Source of the DNA: Nitrospirota bacterium
Lineage (GTDB): Bacteria > Nitrospirota > Thermodesulfovibrionia > Thermodesulfovibrionales > Dissulfurispiraceae
DNA length: 64,000 nucleotides
Direction: 5' to 3'
Assembly (NCBI GenBank): GCA_040752355.1
Contig: JBFMHE010000001.1
Span: 62,001 to 126,000, forward strand
Notes under the pieces: generated by a model
Database searches by the model: none
Seen by the model: the letters and a program-made list of their open reading frames with translations, nothing else
What the model was told of the DNA's origin: nothing
Shown: positions 52,765-61,667 of the stretch, piece after piece
Layout: every line of letters begins with the position of its first letter
Numbering within the stretch: position 1 is the first letter of the stretch
Program-made: the position numbers and the translations under genes

Positions 52765-54627
52765 ATGCGACAGAAGGTAATTGCACTACTCAGTCTATTC
52801 ATTCTTTGTGCAGTCATGATGACAGGGTCGGTGGAACAGGCGGATGCGGCGGCAGTGACGAAGCAGCTGTACTATCAGAAGAAGCTCAGCAGCGCTCCCA
52901 CCACGAGCGCGACGGCGACACCGGTCGTCTTCACCTTCAGCCTCTGGGATGCGGAGACAGGGGGCATGAGGGTATGGGTGGAGAGCAAGAACATAGCGGT
53001 AGTGAACACGACACGGCTCATCAGTACCTATTTGGGAGATGCTGCTTCATTTGATTCACAGATGGTGGACTTCTCAGAGCAGTTATGGGTACAGGTGGAG
53101 AGCAATGGAGCGGTGATCGGGACCAGGGAGAAGCTGGGCGTAGTGCCCTATGCCCTGTTCAGTGCAGCCGGAGTGGCCGGTCCTCAGGGAGAGCAAGGAA
53201 TCCAGGGTCTAACAGGTCCTGCTGGACCGACCGGACCTCAGGGAGTGCAAGGACCGAAGGGAGATACCGGATTGACAGGCCCGCAGGGTCCTATGGGGCC
53301 TGAAGGACCGCAAGGACCGGCAGGAACTATGACGTTTCCTTATGCAGCAAACATAGCAAGTGGTCAGGATGCCCTCTATCTCCATAATAGCGGCGGCGAC
53401 GCCATACGGGGAACATCTCCCGTTGGCAATGGCGTTACCGGCTTTACCACAGAAGGCATCGGTGTCTTTGGTTATGCTGCTAAAACGACCGGCTATGCAG
53501 GATACTTTCTCGGCAATACGTATATTGATGGCGACCAGACGACAAGTGGGAATGTTAACGTTACGGGCACCGTTGCCGTGACGGGGAATGCTACCATTAC
53601 AGGGAGTGCTACCATTACCGGCACCGTTACAGGGAATGCATTCAGCGGTGATGGAAAGAATGTCACGAATGTGAATGCAGTTACCCTGGAAGGGAAGCGT
53701 GCAGCGGACATCATTACCGCTGCTTCTGATGAGGTGAGGACCCCGATCTCTTCCCTGCCCTACAATATCAGCGCTCCCGGCTCATACTATCTCACAGCTA
53801 ATCTCTCCTCTGCTGTGGAGGGCATCACTGTATATGTCCACAATGTGACCATCGATTTCAACGGATTCACTATGAGCGGCCCCGGGAAAACAGGCAACAG
53901 CTTCAATGGAATCCGTATTTTGAATGTATCGCGCAATGTCGAGATCAAAAACGGGACGGTTGTAAGATTTGGAAATAATGGAATATCTGGGCTATATACT
54001 GACGGATATGGACACCGGATCATACGTATGAGGGTGCAGGACAACGGAGCTTATGGTATTTTCTTAGAGGGGCGGGCTAATTTTATCCATGAGTGCTTAG
54101 CTATCGGTAATGGGACTACCGGCATATATGCAGGAGATGGCTCAACAGTAAGCGGCAATACGGTATATAGTAATGGGACTTACGGCATATTAGTAGGAAG
54201 GAGCTCAATTGTAAGCAACAACACTGCAAATGACAATGGGGCAAATGGCATATATGCAGCTTATGGAGCAGCAGTGGTAAGCGGCAATACGGTATATAGT
54301 AATACGGGCATAGGCATAGCTACAGGAGATGGCTCATCAGTAAGCGGCAATACAGCATATGGTAATGGGAATGACGGCATATATGTAACTGAGGGCTCAA
54401 CAGTAAGCGGCAATACGGCGAGATCCAACTCCGGCGACGGCATATCGGCAGGCAGCACCTCAATTGTAAGGAATAACGCAGCGAACGGTAACGGTGAGTA
54501 CGGTATTCGTCTAATAGGCCATAGTCTTGTCGAGGGCAATACGGCGTACGGCAATAATGATTCGAACGGCGGCTACACAAATATAAGCACCTGCACTACG
54601 TGCGTATTCGGCTTGAACGTAAAATAG
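52765..54627 (+). CDS. Exported collagen-stalk protein with right-handed beta-helix head
   Basis: 620 residues from ATG 52765 (AAAGGAG upstream). The signal peptide and basal module are nearly identical to the preceding gene, even at DNA level over [21 protein letters not shown] collagen-like stalk of 17 Gly-X-Y triplets begins near residue 135, as in the paralogue. Then comes a Thr/Gly-rich segment (TGTVAVTGNATITGSATITG) and, from about residue 360, a parallel beta-helix of roughly 23-residue NosD-like repeats (GNTVYSNGTYGI, SGNTAYGNGNDGIYV). It ends with CTTC. Likely a surface fibre binding or cutting a carbohydrate. Confidence 0.88.
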   Translation: MRQKVIALLSLFILCAVMMTGSVEQADAAAVTKQLYYQKKLSSAPTTSATATPVVFTFSLWDAETGGMRVWVESKNIAVVNTTRLISTYLGDAASFDSQMVDFSEQLWVQVESNGAVIGTREKLGVVPYALFSAAGVAGPQGEQGIQGLTGPAGPTGPQGVQGPKGDTGLTGPQGPMGPEGPQGPAGTMTFPYAANIASGQDALYLHNSGGDAIRGTSPVGNGVTGFTTEGIGVFGYAAKTTGYAGYFLGNTYIDGDQTTSGNVNVTGTVAVTGNATITGSATITGTVTGNAFSGDGKNVTNVNAVTLEGKRAADIITAASDEVRTPISSLPYNISAPGSYYLTANLSSAVEGITVYVHNVTIDFNGFTMSGPGKTGNSFNGIRILNVSRNVEIKNGTVVRFGNNGISGLYTDGYGHRIIRMRVQDNGAYGIFLEGRANFIHECLAIGNGTTGIYAGDGSTVSGNTVYSNGTYGILVGRSSIVSNNTANDNGANGIYAAYGAAVVSGNTVYSNTGIGIATGDGSSVSGNTAYGNGNDGIYVTEGSTVSGNTARSNSGDGISAGSTSIVRNNAANGNGEYGIRLIGHSLVEGNTAYGNNDSNGGYTNISTCTTCVFGLNVK

Positions 54628-54630
54628 CTG

Positions 54631-55173
54631 TTGAGCGTGCAAGGTGAAAACAGAAGCAGACGACAGTCAACGGTTCGAGCAGTCATGAAATGCTTTTTGT
54701 GGATCACGCTGATGCTTCACCTTCCGCTGGCCTCATGGGCGGAAGTGAAAGAGTACACGGTGGCAGGGGACTCGATGTCCCCTGCCCTTGTGTCCGGTGA
54801 TAAAGTCATCGTCGACACCGACGCAAAAGACCCTGTGCAGCGCGGCGATCTTGTAGCGATCAGCTTCACCGCCTCACCGGTTCCGATGGTGAAGCGGGCA
54901 GCTGCGATTCCGGGTGACCGGGTGGAGTTCAGGGACAATGCCGCGTGGGTAAACGGGCAGAAGGTCCGGGAAATCGATCGACAGCGGTGGCAATCGACTA
55001 TCAAACAGATCGAGCATTTCGGCAATCGCATACCCGAAGGGTACTATCTCATCCTCGGCGACAATCCCCGCAACAGCAGAGACAGCGGCAGGCTCGGGCT
55101 CATCTCCTCGGACCACATCAAAGGGAGGGTTGTCTCAGTAGTGAAGAGCTTTTCCAATAATGAGGCGCCATAA
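54631..55173 (+). CDS. Signal peptidase I-like (S26) protease
   Basis: Serine/lysine protease of the S26 family. The nucleophile is in VAGDSMSPAL and the general-base Lys in PMVKRAAAIPGDRVEF; LILGDNPRNSRDSGRLG is the conserved C-terminal box. One N-terminal hydrophobic segment gives a periplasmic catalytic domain. 180 residues from TTG 54631; ATG 54685 is an equally plausible start because it begins directly at the membrane segment. It sits 3 bp after the beta-helix gene, so it may mature the exported proteins of this locus. Confidence 0.87.
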   Translation: MSVQGENRSRRQSTVRAVMKCFLWITLMLHLPLASWAEVKEYTVAGDSMSPALVSGDKVIVDTDAKDPVQRGDLVAISFTASPVPMVKRAAAIPGDRVEFRDNAAWVNGQKVREIDRQRWQSTIKQIEHFGNRIPEGYYLILGDNPRNSRDSGRLGLISSDHIKGRVVSVVKSFSNNEAP

Positions 55174-55352
55174 GCAGTGGAGAGTTCTCAAGGCAGTCCG
55201 CACCTCAGTAAGCAATCCTAGTACGCGATAGTGAGGAGAGGTCACCTCGGCTGCTGCGTGCCTGCGATTATATGCCTCCGCTTCGACCTGGTAACATAAA
55301 GAACTAATAAAACAGTACCCCAACAGCGGCCTGAATAGGATATACTACGGGT

Positions 55353-55508
55353 ATGAAGATGGAGCAGCACGAAACCTTCGGGATGGTAGGGAACCCCTCG
55401 AAGCTCAAAAAGAGGCCGGGCAGGTGGCAGTCCGTCTTCTTTATCCTTGCAGCAGTGGTCCTCGCCTGCTTGTTCGGGCTCGGGGCGTTACTGTGGCTTT
55501 ATCTCTAA
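55353..55508 (+). CDS. 51-residue single-pass membrane protein
   Basis: Short ORF with a basic stretch (SKLKKRPGRWQ) followed by one membrane helix (VFFILAAVVLACLFGLGALL). The topology signal is clear. A TATACT box lies just upstream, but the ribosome site is weak (TACGGGT). It is convergent with the histidine kinase gene, 14 bp apart. Function unknown. Confidence 0.5.
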   Translation: MKMEQHETFGMVGNPSKLKKRPGRWQSVFFILAAVVLACLFGLGALLWLYL

Positions 55509-55522
55509 TCCCCCAATAATGA

Positions 55523-56869
55523 TTATAGCGGCAGTGTTACGGTGAAGGTCGATCCTTTTCCGGCCTCGCTCCGGGCGGCGATGGTTCCGTCGTGGGCCTC
55601 GACGAGCTCTTTGGCGATGGTGAGTCCGAGTCCGAGGCCGCCTCTCGACGCACGGTAAAAGCGCTCGAAGATATACGGCAGGTCTTCTCCGGCAATCCCG
55701 CATCCGGTATCGGCGATCTCGATGACGGCAGCCGCATTGCTAACGAAAGCAGAAACAGCGACCGTACCGCCTCGCTCCGTAGCTTTGAGCGCGTTGCCCA
55801 GGAGGTTGATCACGATCTGGCTCAGCTTCTCGGGGTCGGCGTTAAGCGTTATCGCATCAGGGCAGCGGCATTCGAGGGTTATCCCCTTGTCGCTGAAGAT
55901 CTTCCTGTACCGTTCCGCGATATTCGCGAGGAACGGGCAGAGCTCGATGGATTGGCGGTGGAGCGTGAGGCTGCTCGCTTCGGCACGGGAAAGCTCCTCG
56001 ATGCCTTCGATGATGTTTCTGAGCCTGCCGATCTCTGCATAGAGCGACTGGAGGTGCTCCCGGTCCGCCGGAATGAGGCCGTCGACCATGCCCTCCAATT
56101 CTCCCCTCATGGCGCTCAGGGGTGTGCGCAGCTCATGGGCGATATTCGCGGTCAGTTTTTTCCTGAGCGACTCCTGCATCTCGAGGCGGTGCGCCATCCG
56201 GTTGAAGGCGTCGGAGAGGCGGGCGATCTCGTCGCTTCCCGAGGCGACGACCCTGCTCTTGAGATTGCCCTCGCTGATCGAGGTGACCGCATCGGTGAGC
56301 CCTTTGACAGGATTGGTAAGCCGCTTCGAGAACACGATGCTGAGGAGTATGGCGCTGCCGCCGAGCGCGGCGAGCGAGGCGAGGAGAAACCAGTTGGACC
56401 TCCTCACGAAGAGCGCCTCCTTGCGGGGAGGAAGGAACTGCACTTCGAGCCTGCCTATCTCCCTGCCGCCGAGGAAGAGCGGATAGGGCACGAAGCGGCC
56501 GCTCCTGCCAAGGCCGTCCGGGGCCGAGAGGAAGGCGATTCTCTTTTTGACGAGCGGCGAGAGCGAGGCGACGGCCCGGTCGGTGTCGGTGATGAGCGCG
56601 CCGTCGGCATCGTACAGCCGCATGGTGACGCCGAGCATGAGCGCCCACAGGGTATGGTCGACGACACGCTCGCGATCCCAGCCGGCCCGCTGTTCGTAGG
56701 CGCCTTCGAGGGCCGCGGTGACCCAGGATACCCGGTCCTCACGCTCTCCTTCGAGGTATTCGCGGAAGTCCCTGAGCATGAGCTCGCGCAGGAGGAGCGA
56801 GGCGGACATCGCGATGAGCGAGACGGCGACGAGGAGCAGGAAGAACTTTATCCAGAGGCTTCTAATCAT
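55523..56869 (-). CDS. Sensor histidine kinase
   Basis: 448 residues: TM helix at 8-28, a periplasmic sensor of about 130 residues, second TM near 158-178, HAMP, then HisKA ([14 protein letters not shown], phospho-His) and HATPase domains ([30 protein letters not shown]). It pairs with the response regulator whose gene overlaps its start by 8 bp. The signal is unknown; the architecture is BaeS/CpxA-like, so envelope stress is possible. Confidence 0.94.
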   Translation of the reverse strand: MIRSLWIKFFLLLVAVSLIAMSASLLLRELMLRDFREYLEGEREDRVSWVTAALEGAYEQRAGWDRERVVDHTLWALMLGVTMRLYDADGALITDTDRAVASLSPLVKKRIAFLSAPDGLGRSGRFVPYPLFLGGREIGRLEVQFLPPRKEALFVRRSNWFLLASLAALGGSAILLSIVFSKRLTNPVKGLTDAVTSISEGNLKSRVVASGSDEIARLSDAFNRMAHRLEMQESLRKKLTANIAHELRTPLSAMRGELEGMVDGLIPADREHLQSLYAEIGRLRNIIEGIEELSRAEASSLTLHRQSIELCPFLANIAERYRKIFSDKGITLECRCPDAITLNADPEKLSQIVINLLGNALKATERGGTVAVSAFVSNAAAVIEIADTGCGIAGEDLPYIFERFYRASRGGLGLGLTIAKELVEAHDGTIAARSEAGKGSTFTVTLPL

Positions 56870-57563
56870 CCCGCTTTCCGCTGAAGCGATAACCGACGCC
56901 GTAGATGGTGAGTATCAGCGAGGGGTTTCGCGGGTCTGCTTCGATCTTGTGCCTGATATTCTTGATATGAGCATCGATGCTCCGTTCGTATCCTTCGAAC
57001 TGATAGCCGAGCGCCTTATCGACGAGCTCTTCCCGGGTAAAGACTTTTCCCGGGTGCGCGGCGATGGTGTGGAGGATCTTGAACTCGGTTGGCGTCAGGT
57101 CGACCGTGACGCCGTTCCGGGTGACCGCATAGGTCTGGCCGTCGATGACGAGCGCCCCCCGGTTGAAGCTCAGGGGCGCAGCGGCATCGAAGTCGGCCTT
57201 CTGGACTCTCTTCAGCAAAGCCTTCACCCGGTAGACCAGCTCGCGGGGACTGAAGGGCTTCACCACATAGTCGTCGGCGCCGAGGGCGAAGCCCGCCACG
57301 CGCTCCTCTTCGGAAGCCTTGGAGGTGAGCATGATGACGGGGATATCCCCCCTCTCTTTAATGCTCTGGCAGAGCTCCTCTCCGGTAGTATCGGGGAGCA
57401 TCAGGTCGAGGATAACGAGCAGCGGCGTCTGCCGTTCTGCTGCAGCGAGCCCCTCTCTGCCGGTTCCGGCGTGGATGACGCGGTATCCCGCGCCTTCGAG
57501 GTAGACCTTCACGACGCGGGCGATCTTATGATCGTCTTCGATGATAAGGACCGGCTGCAGCAC
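56862..57563 (-). CDS. OmpR/PhoB-family response regulator
   Basis: 233 residues. The receiver has the acidic pocket (IIEDDH), the phospho-acceptor Asp in VILDLMLPD and the switch Lys in [10 protein letters not shown]. The C-terminal winged helix reads [20 protein letters not shown] and [14 protein letters not shown]. First gene of the two-component operon. The upstream 230-bp gap has a TATAAT-like -10 near 57665 but no good -35. Confidence 0.95.
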   Translation of the reverse strand: MLQPVLIIEDDHKIARVVKVYLEGAGYRVIHAGTGREGLAAAERQTPLLVILDLMLPDTTGEELCQSIKERGDIPVIMLTSKASEEERVAGFALGADDYVVKPFSPRELVYRVKALLKRVQKADFDAAAPLSFNRGALVIDGQTYAVTRNGVTVDLTPTEFKILHTIAAHPGKVFTREELVDKALGYQFEGYERSIDAHIKNIRHKIEADPRNPSLILTIYGVGYRFSGKRDD

Positions 57564-57797
57564 CCTAGCGCGCTCCTCTCCGGGAGCTCTTCAGGGCACA
57601 AAGGCCACCGGTCCGGTGAGCAGGCGGTGTGCTCCTCTGCGCAGGCAATAGCATACGTTCTCATTATACTGCATCGGCGCAGAAGAATGCCTGAGATGCT
57701 GTTTGCAACGGCAGCGTGGAGACGGGTACGCGGTAAGCCTTGCAGAGCTGTGTCCCGTGATGCCGGATGCCTGCCGGGTGCCTGATGGAGAGAACCG

Positions 57798-58169
57798 CTA
57801 GCGTATCCTTTCCATCATCTCCCGGTTTTCCTGGCAATCGATACAGAGGAGCGCGAAGGGCATGACATTCAACCGCTTCTCGTCGATATCCTCGCCGCAC
57901 TCCTCGCAGATGCCGTACCTGTCTTCTTTCAATCGCTGCAGCGAGTTATCGATCTGCCGCAGCATCCGGTTCCGTACCTTCATGGTGCTGATGCTGACAT
58001 CCTCGATCTGGAGCGACGCCGAAACATCACCGTCCTCGGTCCCGGAGCCGTACGACTGCCGGCAGTCCACATTGATGAACTTGGTCATCTCCCTCTTCGA
58101 ATTGCTCAGGAGCTCGTCCTTTTTATGGTGCAGAATAGCCATCAGGTTTGATTTCCGTTTGGGGTCCAT
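57798..58169 (-). CDS. DksA/TraR-family zinc finger protein
   Basis: 123 residues from ATG 58169 (AAGGAGACGACC upstream; the longer open frame has no ribosome site). A coiled-coil N-terminal half is followed by the C4 zinc finger GICEECGEDI and LLCIDCQE. DksA-type proteins bind the RNA polymerase secondary channel, adjusting stringent-response transcription. The acidic tip motif of true DksA (DxxDxA) appears only loosely as EDGDVSA. Confidence 0.9.
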   Translation of the reverse strand: MDPKRKSNLMAILHHKKDELLSNSKREMTKFINVDCRQSYGSGTEDGDVSASLQIEDVSISTMKVRNRMLRQIDNSLQRLKEDRYGICEECGEDIDEKRLNVMPFALLCIDCQENREMMERIR

Positions 58170-58254
58170 GGTCGTCTCCTTGTTTGGTGAGGCGGAAGTG
58201 ATGTTTGGGTGAATTCTGAAGATGCACGAGCTTCTGCAGAGGCTATATTTACAA

Positions 58255-58283
58255 ACTATACAGACAAAAATAGTGACTGTCAA
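58255..58283 (-). promoter_or_regulatory. Strong promoter of the dksA-like gene with direct repeat
   Basis: Minus strand TTGACA, 17-nt spacer, TATAGT, about 85 bp before the ATG. On the plus strand ATAGTGAC occurs twice, 16 bp apart, around the -35, a possible regulator site. Confidence 0.75.
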
Positions 58284-58344
58284 TATAGTGACGCAGAGGT
58301 TTGAAAAAAATATGATGTCAAGGAATTAGTGCCTTAAAGGAGGC

Positions 58345-59055
58345 TTAAAACAGCTTTGCTATGAAAAAGGGGAGCGCTGTCTCGACGCGGAGGATGCGTG
58401 CGCCGAGCGAGACGCTGGTAAACCCGCATGCGCGCAAGAGGTCGATCTCGTAGGGGATGAAGCCCCCCTCGGGACCGATCGCAGCGACGACGGGCCGCTG
58501 CACGGACCGGGGGCAGGGATCGGATGCAGCGGGATGGGCCACAAGGGCGATGCTGCCCCGCGCGATCTCCGGCAACTCGTCCTCTACGAACGGTTTGAAG
58601 CGCGGACGCAGCGAAACATCGGGCATGACCGTATCGCGCGCCTGCTCCAGCCCGAGCATCAGATACTCGCGCACGTTCTCGCGGCTCATGACGGGGCTTT
58701 TCCAGAAGCTCTTTTCGACGCGATAGGCATTGATCAAGAAGATGCGCTTTATGCCGAGCGTTGCTGCGGCGACGAGCGCCCGCTTCAGCACCTTGGGCCG
58801 CGGCAGGGCGAGGACGAGCGTCACCGGCAGGGGAGGAGGCGGCGTGCGGTCGAGATGCAGCTCCATGTCGATGGAATCGCGAGCAACCGAAACAATGCGG
58901 CCCGTACCGGCCGGACCGTTCAGGAGCCCGACTGCGAGCTCGTCGCCGGCAGCGGCGCGATGCACCTCGGCGATATGGGTGAAGCGCCGGCCCCGGAGCC
59001 GCACGCGGTGCGGCGGCTCGATAAAATCGTCTTCGGAGAGGAGGATGAGGTTCAC
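58345..59055 (-). CDS. rsmE: 16S rRNA (uracil1498-N3)-methyltransferase
   Basis: SPOUT-class methyltransferase with an N-terminal PUA-like domain (HIAEVHRAAAGDEL). The trefoil-knot SAM site shows IGPEGGF and LGARILRVETA. 236 residues is normal. It lies 7 bp downstream of the HD-GYP gene and is probably co-transcribed. Confidence 0.94.
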   Translation of the reverse strand: MNLILLSEDDFIEPPHRVRLRGRRFTHIAEVHRAAAGDELAVGLLNGPAGTGRIVSVARDSIDMELHLDRTPPPPLPVTLVLALPRPKVLKRALVAAATLGIKRIFLINAYRVEKSFWKSPVMSRENVREYLMLGLEQARDTVMPDVSLRPRFKPFVEDELPEIARGSIALVAHPAASDPCPRSVQRPVVAAIGPEGGFIPYEIDLLRACGFTSVSLGARILRVETALPFFIAKLF

Positions 59056-59062
59056 GGCGCGC

Positions 59063-60295
59063 TCAGAGCTTGCCGAGCATCAGCACGAACCGCTCCAGGA
59101 GCGCCGGGTCGTAATCCTCTATCTCGTTGACCAGGACCGAGAGGGCGTAGAAGGGAGTAAAGGCGGTCCGGTAGGGGCGCTGCGTGGTGAGGGCGTCATA
59201 GCAGTCGGCTATGGCGGTGATCCTGCCGAAGAGCGATATCCGGTCGGCCGACAGTCCCCTCGGGTAGCCCTTGCCGGAGAGGCGCTCGTGGTGCTCGAGC
59301 ACGGCAGAGAAGGACTCGAGCGGGAAGGCCCTCTGCCCGGACAGTATCCTCCGCGCCTCTTCCACATGGGTCCGTATGAGCTGGTACTCGATATCGCTCA
59401 GTTTTCCCTCCTTGTTCAGAATCTCGGGAGGGATCGTATTCTTTCCGACATCGTGCAGGAGCGCGCCGAGCCCGAGGAAATGCGCCTCTTTCTTGTCCAT
59501 GCCGGTCTCTATGCCGAGGCCGATCGAGAGCACGCCGACGTTCACCGAATGCGTATAGGTGTAGTAATCGTACTGCTCGATCGAGAGGAGGTTGTAGAGG
59601 GCGCTTCTCCTGTTCAGGATGCAATCGACGATGCTCGTCACGAGGACATGCGCCTCTTTGATGCGTTCGCCGCTCCGGGGATCGTCGATGACATTCCGTA
59701 TGACGATCTTCGACTTCTCCCTGAGGGCGATCTCCTTAACGCTCCACTCCCCCCGTTCCGATACCAGCGCTGAGGACAGAACAGTATCGATGAATTTATT
59801 GTAGAGGGGGATATCCGATTTTTTGATGATGAGGTCTCCCTGCGCGCTGACGGTCCTTTTGTCGATCTTCGCGGGATTCGCGACGGTCGCCTCGACGAGG
59901 GGAATGACCGAGAGCCCGCTCAGGAGGAAGAGGCTGAAGGTGATCTGCGTTCCGGGAGAGAGCAGCGCCCGTTCGATCTGGTGGTGCTCCTCCTTGAGCG
60001 ACGAATAGCGGAGGAACTCGCGGAGATCGAAATCGGGAAGGTTTCCTCTGAGCTTGTTCCTGAGATAGAGGAGCAGGGCCGCGCTCTGGGAATTGTCGAC
60101 ATAGATTTCGGCGATGCCCTTCTGTTTCAGGATCGTCCGGGTGGTCGGCGCGAGGCGCATCCCCTTCTTGAAGAGCGGCTTGATGACGTCGTCCACCCGT
60201 ACATAGACGTCGAACGGAAGGGATGAGCCGATGATGAGCAGCTCGGGATGTATGGCGAGGTATGCTCTGCCGTCTTTCTTGAGCTTCGTAATCAT
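59063..60295 (-). CDS. HD-GYP domain protein, probable cyclic-di-GMP phosphodiesterase
   Basis: 410 residues. The N-terminal 180 residues are a divergent regulatory domain without a clear family. The C-terminal HD-GYP domain has LLHDVGKNTIPPEIL and HHERLSGKGYPRGL. The GYP triad and metal-binding His/Asp are present, but the usual Asp of HHExxDGxGYP is Ser here, which may lower activity. It could act on the same messenger as the GEMM-I riboswitch at 41188. Confidence 0.9.
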   Translation of the reverse strand: MITKLKKDGRAYLAIHPELLIIGSSLPFDVYVRVDDVIKPLFKKGMRLAPTTRTILKQKGIAEIYVDNSQSAALLLYLRNKLRGNLPDFDLREFLRYSSLKEEHHQIERALLSPGTQITFSLFLLSGLSVIPLVEATVANPAKIDKRTVSAQGDLIIKKSDIPLYNKFIDTVLSSALVSERGEWSVKEIALREKSKIVIRNVIDDPRSGERIKEAHVLVTSIVDCILNRRSALYNLLSIEQYDYYTYTHSVNVGVLSIGLGIETGMDKKEAHFLGLGALLHDVGKNTIPPEILNKEGKLSDIEYQLIRTHVEEARRILSGQRAFPLESFSAVLEHHERLSGKGYPRGLSADRISLFGRITAIADCYDALTTQRPYRTAFTPFYALSVLVNEIEDYDPALLERFVLMLGKL

Positions 60296-60370
60296 CGACG
60301 CGACCCTGCACCTGCCCTGAGCATGACTTATTGTAAAAGGTCCGGTCTAAAAAGGGAAGGGCGGGAGCGC

Positions 60371-60414
60371 CTGAAGACAGCAGGAGGCCGCTCTCCGGCT
60401 CCTGCTGTCTTCAG
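60371..60414 (-). terminator. 16-bp perfect hairpin downstream of the FKBP gene
   Basis: CTGAAGACAGCAGGAG and CTCCTGCTGTCTTCAG enclose a 12-nt loop. On the minus strand a T5 run comes only about 18 nt later, so termination may be imperfect; mRNA 3'-end protection is the alternative. Confidence 0.6.
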
Positions 60415-60428
60415 CGGGTGTACTGCGG

Positions 60429-61133
60429 TTACGGGTGCTTGTCCTCTTTGACCGAAAGGAGCTCTACATCGAATACGAGCACCGCGTTGGGACCGATCTG
60501 CTGACCGGCGCCGCGTTCGCCGTAGGCGAGGTCTGCGGGGATGACGAGCTGCCACTTCGCGCCGGACTTCATGAGCTGCAGCGCTTCGGTCCATCCGGGG
60601 ATGACGCCGTTGACCGGGAACGACGCGGGCTGCCCGCGCTTGTAGGAGCTGTCGAACTCGGTGCCGTCGATCAGGGTGCCGGTATAGTGCACGGTGACCG
60701 TATCGGTCGGTTTCGGCGTCGGGCCGTCACCCTCCTTGACGACCTTGTACTGGAGGCCGCTCGGCGTCGTTTTGATGCCCTCCTTCTTCCTGTTCGCTTC
60801 CAGGAAGGCCTCGCCCTCCTTCTTGTTCTTCTCTGCGAGCTTCGTCTGCATTTCGGTGTGCTTCGCCATGAGCTCCTGCTGGAAGGCCATCATGGCGGCG
60901 CGCATCTCCTCGTCGGTCATGAGCGGCTTCGCTTCGGCGAGGCCGTCCTTGATGCCCCTGAACAGGAGATCGGAATTCACCTCGATCGACTGTTTCTTGA
61001 AGCTCTTGCCGATGTCGAGGCCGATGCTGTAGCTGACCTTGTCCTTCTGGTCCTTCAGCACCGTCTTTTCTTCTGCACAGGCCTGCGATGCCATGAGGCC
61101 GACGGCGACGACTGCGGTGATGAGACGTTTCAT
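60429..61133 (-). CDS. FKBP-type peptidyl-prolyl isomerase, FkpA/Mip-like
   Basis: Periplasmic proline isomerase-chaperone, 234 residues from ATG 61133 (AAAGGAG upstream). A signal peptide (ACA-EEK) precedes the helical dimerisation domain (SYSIGLDIGKSFKKQ and a long charged helix); the FKBP domain follows (VTVHYTGTLIDGTEFDSSY, PGWTEALQLM, PADLAYGERGAG). Length and order match FkpA/Mip. Confidence 0.95.
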   Translation of the reverse strand: MKRLITAVVAVGLMASQACAEEKTVLKDQKDKVSYSIGLDIGKSFKKQSIEVNSDLLFRGIKDGLAEAKPLMTDEEMRAAMMAFQQELMAKHTEMQTKLAEKNKKEGEAFLEANRKKEGIKTTPSGLQYKVVKEGDGPTPKPTDTVTVHYTGTLIDGTEFDSSYKRGQPASFPVNGVIPGWTEALQLMKSGAKWQLVIPADLAYGERGAGQQIGPNAVLVFDVELLSVKEDKHP

Positions 61134-61296
61134 AGTTTCTCCTTTCGTTTGGTGGTGGATCGTGTATACAAAGTCCTTCTTTCTGATCGGCTGCTGCTGC
61201 GCTGCGGACGCCGGTATCGCGGCCGTTCTCCCCATAGTAAAGAGTGCGGGAACAAATTTGCAAGCCTGCCCGCCGCATGCCGCGGGCAGGCGCTGC

Positions 61297-61464
61297 TCAC
61301 GAGGAGCGAAAGAGCGGCCGGTGCACCTTCGGCCTCTGCTCCCGCTTCTTCTTTTTATCTCCCGGAGGACGGCACAGGGCGCAGCGCGACTCGCTGCAGC
61401 ACTGGCAGAAGGTGCAGTCGGGACAGGGGTTTTTCTTCCGGGGCTCCTGCTCTTTTTTGTCCAT
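61297..61464 (-). CDS. 55-residue cysteine-rich microprotein
   Basis: Small ORF with seven Cys in about 20 residues (PCPDCTFCQCCSESRCALC), flanked by Lys/Arg-rich ends. A promoter sits immediately upstream, leaving a very short leader. The Cys pattern suggests metal binding and resembles small uncharacterised proteins of anaerobes, but I cannot name a family. It is divergent from the S1-domain protein gene. Confidence 0.65.
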   Translation of the reverse strand: MDKKEQEPRKKNPCPDCTFCQCCSESRCALCRPPGDKKKKREQRPKVHRPLFRSS

Positions 61465-61473
61465 GCTCTCTCA

Positions 61474-61501
61474 ATTATACACTACTTTTTCCCGTACTCA
61501 A
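61474..61501 (-). promoter_or_regulatory. Promoter of the cysteine-rich microprotein
   Basis: Minus strand TTGAGT, 16-nt spacer, perfect TATAAT, 9 bp before the ATG, so the mRNA is nearly leaderless. Confidence 0.65.
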
Positions 61502-61533
61502 GAGGAGCGCGGGGCAGCGGGTCGCGCGCGCAT

Positions 61534-61563
61534 TTGACTCGATATGCTCAAATACATTAAACT
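61534..61563 (+). promoter_or_regulatory. Possible promoter of the S1-domain gene
   Basis: TTGACT, 18-nt spacer, TAAACT, about 105 bp before the ATG. Confidence 0.45.
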
Positions 61564-61667
61564 TTAGATTACCGTTTCGATCAGCGAAACTCCCCTGTGC
61601 GGGCAGTATCGCCGCTGCAGTGGCGGGATCAAGCCATACATGCTAAAACTAACTGAGAGGTAACACC

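Noticed and set aside
55592-56884. 430-codon plus-strand open frame
   Set aside because: Antisense of the histidine kinase gene, Glu/Asp/Arg-rich as expected for a shadow.
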